DNA from: an uncultured Porphyromonadaceae bacterium
GTDB taxonomy: Bacteria > Bacteroidota > Bacteroidia > Bacteroidales > Muribaculaceae
Assembly: GCA_902470475.1 (NCBI GenBank)
Contig: CABRGT010000069.1
Coordinates: 1 to 10,072, forward strand
Direction of reading: 5' to 3'
Length of the DNA: 10,072 nucleotides
The translations under genes and the position numbers were made by a program. Below are positions 5,471 through 10,072 of this stretch, in pieces. The notes under the pieces are model-generated. The model was given only the letters and a program-made list of their open reading frames with translations, had not been told where the DNA came from and made no database searches. Positions within the stretch are counted from its first letter, which is position 1. The number at the start of each line of letters is the position of its first letter.

Positions 5471-6165
5471 TGCGGCGCGACGAGCGATACAGCCGCGTGG
5501 TGGAGCGCTTCCGCGAGCATATGCCCACGCCGCGCACCGAGCTTCACTACGATAATCCCTACCAGCTGCTGGTGGCCGTGATCCTGTCGGCGCAGTGCAC
5601 CGACAAGCGGGTCAACATGGTGACGCCGGCTTTCTTCGAGGCGTTTCCGACTCCGGAGGCGCTGGCCGACGCTCCTGCCGAGGCTGTTTTCGACAAGATA
5701 CGCTCGGTGTCGTATCCCAACAACAAGACAAAGTCGCTCCAAGGCATGGCACGGCGTCTGGTCGATGAGTTCGGAGGCAAGGTTCCCGACGACTTCGACG
5801 CGCTGCTGTCGCTGCCGGGTGTCGGCCGCAAGACGGCCAATGTGGTACTGTCGGTGATATTCAACCGCCCGACCATGGCTGTGGATACCCATGTCTTCCG
5901 CGTGGCCGAGCGGCTCGGACTGACTACGCGGAGCCGCACGCCGCTGTCGACCGAGAAGACGCTTGTCAGCAATCTGCCGCAGGACGTTATAGCTACGGCG
6001 CACCACTGGCTGATACTGCACGGACGCTATGTGTGCAAGGCCCGCACCCCGCAGTGCGATAAATGCTTCCTGAAGGATCTGTGCCGCGCGTATCCGCGGC
6101 TTGAGCGCGAGCGTCTGCAGCGTGCGGCCCTGGCCTATGCACAGAAGAAGCGGCCGCAGAAGTAA
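5470..6165 (+). CDS. nth: Endonuclease III (DNA glycosylase/AP lyase)
   Basis: Nth removes oxidised pyrimidines from DNA and cleaves at the resulting abasic site in base-excision repair. The 231-residue protein shows the helix-hairpin-helix LPGVGRKTANVVL with catalytic Lys121, the catalytic Asp139 in VDTHVFRV, and the 4Fe-4S cluster ligands Cys189, Cys196, Cys199 and Cys205 in the pattern C-x6-C-x2-C-x5-C. The N-terminal AQCTDKRVN is also conserved. The length is slightly above that of E. coli Nth (211), through a longer basic tail. It starts inside the pheS stop codon (TGATG), so it is translationally coupled and belongs to the pheS unit. MutY and related paralogs are excluded by the Lys in the hairpin. 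Confidence 0.96.
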   Translation: MRRDERYSRVVERFREHMPTPRTELHYDNPYQLLVAVILSAQCTDKRVNMVTPAFFEAFPTPEALADAPAEAVFDKIRSVSYPNNKTKSLQGMARRLVDEFGGKVPDDFDALLSLPGVGRKTANVVLSVIFNRPTMAVDTHVFRVAERLGLTTRSRTPLSTEKTLVSNLPQDVIATAHHWLILHGRYVCKARTPQCDKCFLKDLCRAYPRLERERLQRAALAYAQKKRPQK

Positions 6166-6176
6166 TATACCGGCAG

Positions 6177-6836
6177 ATGGAGGAGACATTTCTGACGATC
6201 ATCGAGGTGCTTGGCACGATAGCGTTCGCGATATCGGGCATCAGGCTTGCCGCGGCCAAGAATTTCGACTGGTTCGGCGCCTACGTCGTCGGACTGGTGA
6301 CTGCCATCGGCGGCGGTACGCTGCGTGACATCCTGCTGCAGGTGCCGGTGTTCTGGATGCTGTCGCCGATGTACCTGGCCGTCACAGGGCTTTCGCTGGC
6401 CACGGTGATCATCTTCCGCCGCGCGCTTGTGGGTGGCATGAAGACGCTTTTCCTGTTCGACGCCATCGGTCTGGCGCTGTTCGTGGTGGTGGGTATAGAA
6501 AAGTCGCTTGCCGCCGACTTCCCGATGTGGGTGGCGGTGGTGATGGGTATCGTGACAGGTTCGTTCGGCGGTGTGGTGCGCGACATCCTGCTCAATGAGG
6601 AGCCGCTTTTCTTCCGCAAGGACATATATGCCACGGCATGTCTGGCGGGCGGTGTGGCCTACTGGCTTCTGAGCCTGCTTCCGCTGGCCGCGTGGGTGCC
6701 TCAGACGGCCTGTGCCGCGATCGTGATCGGACTGCGTGTGGCGGCCGTGCGCTACAGCTGGTCGCTGCCTATCCTTAAGGTAGATCAGCGGTATGTGAGC
6801 GGCGTGCGCGATGCAGCCGACGAATCTGAAAGCTGA
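6177..6836 (+). CDS. TRIC/UPF0126-family cation channel protein
   Basis: This 219-residue inner-membrane protein has about seven hydrophobic segments and two copies of the UPF0126 repeat. Each repeat carries the Gly-rich kink motif with Arg-Asp: GGGTLRD (45-51) and GGVVRD (131-136). Bacterial homologs (YadS/YicG-like in E. coli) are the prokaryotic relatives of TRIC channels, homotrimers that conduct monovalent cations. The duplicated motif and total length are normal for the family. It starts 11 bases after nth and ends 5 bases before the GtrA gene, so it is very likely part of the pheS operon. Its physiological role here is unknown, and the link to nth is probably only positional. Confidence 0.9.
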   Translation: MEETFLTIIEVLGTIAFAISGIRLAAAKNFDWFGAYVVGLVTAIGGGTLRDILLQVPVFWMLSPMYLAVTGLSLATVIIFRRALVGGMKTLFLFDAIGLALFVVVGIEKSLAADFPMWVAVVMGIVTGSFGGVVRDILLNEEPLFFRKDIYATACLAGGVAYWLLSLLPLAAWVPQTACAAIVIGLRVAAVRYSWSLPILKVDQRYVSGVRDAADESES

Positions 6837-6841
6837 CCGGA

Positions 6842-7264
6842 ATGGAACGTCGTGTCGAAGTCGAACGGTTTGTGAAATACTGCCTGGTGGGCGTGATGAA
6901 CACGTTGGTGACGCTGGGCGTGATATTCGTGTGCAAGTCGGTGTTCGGATGGAATCCTTACGTAAGTAACGCTCTCGGTTATGTGGCCGGTGTGGTCAAC
7001 TCGTTCCTGTGGAACAAGACGTGGGTATTCCGCTCGCACGGAGGCTACCGGGGCGAGGCGCTGCGCTTCGCCGTCGGGTTCGGCGTGTGCTACGGCGCAC
7101 AACTTATGGCAGTGTGGGCCATGACGCAGGGTTCGCTCGGAGGATTGGAATTCGACCTCGGATTTTTCGTGCTCTCGGGCTACGGCGTGGCCACACTGAT
7201 CGGCAACGTGCTGTACACGCTGCTCAATTTCGTCTATAACAAGCTAGTGACGTTCAGGGGCTGA
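6842..7264 (+). CDS. GtrA-family membrane protein
   Basis: This is a 140-residue protein with four predicted membrane helices (about 10-31, 39-57, 73-93 and 108-130). It has the two GtrA half-motifs NSFLWNKTWVF (53-63) and NFVYNKLVTF (129-138), which lie at equivalent ends of helices 2 and 4. GtrA proteins are thought to move or help flip lipid-linked sugars for surface polysaccharides or teichoic acid. No glycosyltransferase adjoins it here, so its substrate cannot be told. It is the last gene of the pheS-nth-TRIC-GtrA block, converging on ribE with a 15-base gap. Confidence 0.88.
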   Translation: MERRVEVERFVKYCLVGVMNTLVTLGVIFVCKSVFGWNPYVSNALGYVAGVVNSFLWNKTWVFRSHGGYRGEALRFAVGFGVCYGAQLMAVWAMTQGSLGGLEFDLGFFVLSGYGVATLIGNVLYTLLNFVYNKLVTFRG

Positions 7265-7281
7265 TTCCGGTCCGGACCCCT
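7256..7281. terminator. Hairpin over the GtrA/ribE convergent stops
   Basis: AGGGG (7256-7260) pairs with CCCCT (7277-7281), and inside it TCCG (7266-7269) pairs with CGGA (7273-7276), leaving a bulge on one side. It overlaps both stop codons. No T-run follows in either direction, so termination here is only a guess. Confidence 0.35.
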
Positions 7282-7882
7282 ACTGCGGCATGATGGCCGC
7301 GATGTATTTGCCGAGGATATCGAACTCGAGATTTACCACCGAGCCTTCGGCGATGCGGCAGAAGTTGGTGTGCTCGAGTGTATAGGGTATGATGGCTACG
7401 CGGAAGGCGCCCGGCTCGGAGTCGCACACGGTGAGGCTGACGCCGTTGACGGTCACAGATCCTTTTTCTACGGTAAGATACCCCTGGCGGCGCATTTCGT
7501 CGCTTACGGCGTATTCGAAACGGAAGTAGCGGCTGCCTTCGACATCCTCGATGCCGGTGCATCGGGCCGTGCAGTCGACGTGGCCCTGGACGATGTGGCC
7601 GTCGAGGCGGCCGCCGATCTTCATCGACCGCTCGAGGTTGATCAGATCGCCCGGTGCGACGAGTCCGAGATTGGAGCGGTCGAGAGTTTCCTGAATGGCT
7701 GTTACTTCATATGTCGAGTCCGGGAAGAGGGCCACGACGGTGAGGCATACGCCGTTGTGGGCCACAGACTGGTCGATGGACAGTTCGTCGGCAAACGATG
7801 CCTTGACGCGCAGCCGCAGGTTGCCGTCGCGGCGTTCGGCGGCGACGACGGTGGCGGCTTCTTCTACAATTCCTGAGAACAT
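7280..7882 (-). CDS. ribE: Riboflavin synthase, alpha subunit
   Basis: RibE converts two molecules of 6,7-dimethyl-8-ribityllumazine into riboflavin and a pyrimidine that is recycled. The 200-residue protein consists of two lumazine-binding barrel repeats. Repeat 1 starts MFSGIVEE and contains NGVCLTVV (43-50); repeat 2 starts near GRLDGHIVQGHVD (91-103) and contains VNGVSLTV (145-152). Ser4 replaces the more usual Thr in MFTGIVEE, a mild change. Length is typical. Other rib genes are not nearby. The GH31 gene lies 65 bases upstream on the same strand, so readthrough from it is possible. No FMN riboswitch fits in that gap, and no clear TAnnTTTG box is present. Confidence 0.96.
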   Translation of the reverse strand: MFSGIVEEAATVVAAERRDGNLRLRVKASFADELSIDQSVAHNGVCLTVVALFPDSTYEVTAIQETLDRSNLGLVAPGDLINLERSMKIGGRLDGHIVQGHVDCTARCTGIEDVEGSRYFRFEYAVSDEMRRQGYLTVEKGSVTVNGVSLTVCDSEPGAFRVAIIPYTLEHTNFCRIAEGSVVNLEFDILGKYIAAIMPQ

Positions 7883-7900
7883 GGTGTTGTGTCTGACGGG

Positions 7901-7929
7901 GCTAAAGTAGCTGCGGTAGCTGATTTAGC
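7901..7929. other. Inverted repeat between the GH31 gene and ribE
   Basis: The 12-base arms 7901-7912 and 7918-7929 pair with 10 matches, one wobble and one mismatch (GCTAAA with TTTAGC, AGCT with AGCT) around a 5-base loop. On the - strand no T-run follows. It may be an operator, a weak terminator of the GH31 gene, or a leader hairpin of ribE. Confidence 0.45.
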
Positions 7930-7947
7930 TATATCGGGTTAGATTGT

Positions 7948-10072
7948 TTATTTGAGTCGGAGATCCGCGGTCTCGACAGTGATGAGGCGGTTGACAGGCC
8001 AGCGCAGATAGAGAGTGAGAGTGCCGTCGGCCTCGTTGAAGCGCGACTTGACGCTGCGTCCGTTGATGCGGTAGGTGGTGTTGGCCGCCACGCGGTGGAT
8101 CACGAGGGTGATTTCGATTGTGGAGGGGGCACCGGGATATGTGCCTGTCGATTCGATGGAGATGCGTCGGCCACTCTCGCTGCCTTCAAACCGGATGAGG
8201 CGGTATCGGCCGTCGGAGAGGTTTGCGGCGCCGGAGCGGTCATCGTCGTAGAGGGTGAAGGACGAATTCTCGCCTGCCACCGGGTAGTAGTTGACAGTGA
8301 GGTTGCCGGAATTGTAGTCGGCGGTACTCTTCATTTTGTAGTCGGCCATGGGGATGAAGGCTCCGGCCCGGGCGAAGAGCGGAATCTTGTCCAGAGGTGC
8401 GTCGACAGTGGCCGTGGTGCCGCCGTCATATACCTTGTCGGGATCGTCGAGAGCTACCCACTTGCCGGCCGGGAATGTGACCTCGCGGCTGGTGGCGCCT
8501 TCGGCCATGACCGGTGCCACAAGTACCTCTGAGCCCCATAGGTATTCGTCGGAGATGTGGTCGTAGGCGCGGGTGGAGGGCTCGGTGAAGTTGAGCGGCC
8601 GCACCAGAGGGTATCCCTTTGCGGCATTCTCCCAGGCCAGCGTATAGTTGTACGGCAGCCAGCGGTAGCGTTCCTTGATCAGCGGCTCGATTATCGAGGC
8701 ATACTGGGGATACTTGTAAGGTTCGGCGAACTGCTGGGCGTGAGTGCGCAGGACGGGCGAGAACAGGCCCAGCTGGAGCCAGCGCACATAGAGTTCGGGC
8801 AGGTAGGGCGACTCGGGATCGACAGCGAAGCCGCCCACGTCGTGGCTCATGTAGCCCAGGCCGCTGAGGCCGGAGTTGAGCATGATGCGCACCTGCGGCT
8901 CGAGTCCGCCCCACGAGCGCGACACGTCGGTGGACCAGGGGAACACGCTGTAGCGCTGCAGGCCCGTGGTGCCGCCGCGCATCATGGTCATCAGTCGGCG
9001 GCCGGGATATTCGCGGGTCCACATGTCGTAGATGATCTCGCTCCAGTCGTTGCCGTACTGATTGTGGTAGAGTTCGGTGGAGAGGCCGTTGTGGTGCACG
9101 CCGCCCGCAGGGTGTACTTCGGGTTCGCCGAGGTCGCCCCACCAGCCGCCTATACCGGTCTCGGTGAGGGCGTGGTACCGGTCGGAGAGCCATGCGCGCG
9201 TGTCGGGATTGGATACGTCGAACATGCCGCCTTCGCCGACCCATATCTTTACCTCGCGGGTGTTGCCGGCCGAGTCGAGGAGCATGAGCTTGCGGCTGTC
9301 GAGTTCGTTGTAGTTGTCGATCGCGCGTCCGTTGCGCAGAATGTATGGCTGGCTGATGGCCACGAGATTGACATTGCGGCGGCGCAGCTCGGCAAGCATC
9401 TTTTCAGGGTCGGGCCACTGTACGGGGTCCCAGGCCAGGCGCCCCATGTCCTGTTCCTTGCCGTACCAGTAGAGGTCGAGCACGATGCCGTCGAGAGGAT
9501 AGCCGGCCTGCTGCAGGGTATCGACCACTCCGATGGTCTCGTCCTGGGTGCGGTAGCCGTATTTTGAGGTGATGTAGCCCAGCGACCAGAAAGGAGGCAG
9601 CGGCTGGCGGCCTGTGAGGGCCGAGAGCTGCTCGGTGACGTCGGCCAGGGTGGATGTGCCGTTGATGAAGTAGTAGGTGACCGGACTGGTGTTGTCGGTG
9701 ATGTATTCGATGGGGTTGCCGAGGATCATCTCCGAGCGGGCGTAGTCGTCGAATAGCAGGGCGAAGCCGTCGGACGACAGAACCAGTGGCATAGTGATGT
9801 TCATCTGCGAGATACGGGGGTCGGAGCCTGTGTATCCGTAGTTCTGGCGGTTGTACATCACGAGGGTGTCGCCGCGCAGGTCGAGGCTGTGGCCGCGCTC
9901 GCCTGCACCGTAGAACGAACCGGCCGATGTCGTGGCCAGGGATATGGCCGTGCGGCCGCCGGAGACGCGCCGCGCGCCGTCGTCGGTGATTACTTTCGAG
10001 GCTCCAGACGAGATGGTGAGTACGCCGGTGCGGGTGTCGATGGTGGCGGTGATGCCGTCGATGGTCGAGAGG
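7948..10072 (-). CDS. GH31 alpha-glucosidase or alpha-transglucosylase, N-terminus beyond window
   Basis: The reading frame stays open to the right edge, so about 707 residues are visible and the start, and any signal peptide, is missing. Near the start of the visible part, YGAGERGHSLDLRG is the conserved GH31 N-terminal block. In the barrel, LDLYWYGKEQDMG and WWGDLGEPEVHP are followed by WSTDVSRSW and SHDVGGF. The likely nucleophile is the Asp of GDLGEP (codon at 9133-9135), and the likely acid/base is the Asp of STDVSRSW, 69 residues on. A DUF5110-like beta domain (VNYYPVAGENSSFTLYDDD) occupies about the last 115 residues. GH31 enzymes cut or transfer alpha-glucosyl units. The GDLGEPE motif recalls oligosaccharide 4-alpha-glucosyltransferases (Agd31B type), so transglycosylation is a real alternative to hydrolysis. 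No SusC/D genes are seen. Confidence 0.92.
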   Translation of the reverse strand, partial: LSTIDGITATIDTRTGVLTISSGASKVITDDGARRVSGGRTAISLATTSAGSFYGAGERGHSLDLRGDTLVMYNRQNYGYTGSDPRISQMNITMPLVLSSDGFALLFDDYARSEMILGNPIEYITDNTSPVTYYFINGTSTLADVTEQLSALTGRQPLPPFWSLGYITSKYGYRTQDETIGVVDTLQQAGYPLDGIVLDLYWYGKEQDMGRLAWDPVQWPDPEKMLAELRRRNVNLVAISQPYILRNGRAIDNYNELDSRKLMLLDSAGNTREVKIWVGEGGMFDVSNPDTRAWLSDRYHALTETGIGGWWGDLGEPEVHPAGGVHHNGLSTELYHNQYGNDWSEIIYDMWTREYPGRRLMTMMRGGTTGLQRYSVFPWSTDVSRSWGGLEPQVRIMLNSGLSGLGYMSHDVGGFAVDPESPYLPELYVRWLQLGLFSPVLRTHAQQFAEPYKYPQYASIIEPLIKERYRWLPYNYTLAWENAAKGYPLVRPLNFTEPSTRAYDHISDEYLWGSEVLVAPVMAEGATSREVTFPAGKWVALDDPDKVYDGGTTATVDAPLDKIPLFARAGAFIPMADYKMKSTADYNSGNLTVNYYPVAGENSSFTLYDDDRSGAANLSDGRYRLIRFEGSESGRRISIESTGTYPGAPSTIEITLVIHRVAANTTYRINGRSVKSRFNEADGTLTLYLRWPVNRLITVETADLRLK

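Noticed and set aside
5179..6189. 336-codon open frame on the - strand across pheS and nth
   Set aside because: It is antisense to two certain genes, has no recognisable domain and arises from the GC-rich third positions of the real frames.
7902..7909. -7 box TACTTTAG for ribE on the - strand
   Set aside because: It departs from TAnnTTTG at a key position, has no -33 partner 19-21 bases upstream, and lies in the arm of an inverted repeat.
7883..7947. FMN riboswitch ahead of ribE
   Set aside because: The gap is only 65 bases, too short for the six-stem FMN aptamer, and the conserved RFN sequence blocks are absent.
8426..9244. 272-codon open frame on the - strand within the GH31 gene
   Set aside because: It is an Arg/Pro/His-rich frame-shifted reading of the GH31 gene; the true frame shows intact motifs throughout.
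8557..9567. 336-codon open frame on the + strand within the GH31 gene
   Set aside because: It is antisense to conserved GH31 catalytic blocks, and its low-complexity Val/Gly/Ala/His make-up is typical of a shadow frame.

Overview
The window looks like a chromosomal segment of a GC-rich member of the Bacteroidales, most plausibly Muribaculaceae or a close relative. Three things point there: promoters of the Bacteroidetes sigma-ABfr type (TTTG/TTG, 19-21 bp, TAnnTTTG), AT-rich leaders without Shine-Dalgarno sequences in front of GC-rich genes, and protein families of Bacteroidales type (FabH, PheS with a CxxC-x4-CxxC loop, GH31 with a C-terminal DUF5110-like domain). I see no insertion sequence, CRISPR array, tRNA or rRNA. 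The genes are mostly housekeeping.

Layout, left to right. Bases 1-265 are non-coding, with hairpins and a near-perfect promoter. That promoter reads into a + strand unit: DUF177/YceD-like protein, rpmF (ribosomal protein L32), a 208-base spacer holding a large imperfect hairpin, and fabH (ketoacyl-ACP synthase III). A long symmetrical hairpin then separates fabH from a convergent - strand pair, queF-queC, which makes the queuosine intermediates preQ0 and preQ1. Just upstream of queF on the - strand lies a 96-nt non-coding RNA gene that I read as the small bacterial SRP RNA (4.5S type), with its own promoter and a T-run at its end. An AT-rich divergent region with a + strand promoter follows, driving an orphan 141-residue gene of unknown function.

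The next + strand block is tightly packed: pheS (Phe-tRNA synthetase alpha), nth (endonuclease III), a TRIC/UPF0126 cation channel and a GtrA-family membrane protein, with gaps of -1, 11 and 5 bases and one promoter ahead of pheS. It converges on the - strand gene ribE (riboflavin synthase alpha). Upstream of ribE, also on the - strand, is a large GH31 alpha-glucosidase or alpha-transglucosylase that runs off the right edge with its N-terminus missing.

Functionally the window joins translation and ribosome biogenesis (DUF177, L32, PheS, SRP RNA), fatty-acid initiation (FabH), tRNA modification (QueF, QueC), DNA repair (Nth), membrane proteins (TRIC, GtrA), flavin synthesis (RibE) and alpha-glucan processing (GH31). 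I found no clear new multi-gene system. The parts most worth a second look are non-coding: the rpmF-fabH hairpin and the SRP RNA/queF arrangement, plus the orphan gene at 3913.
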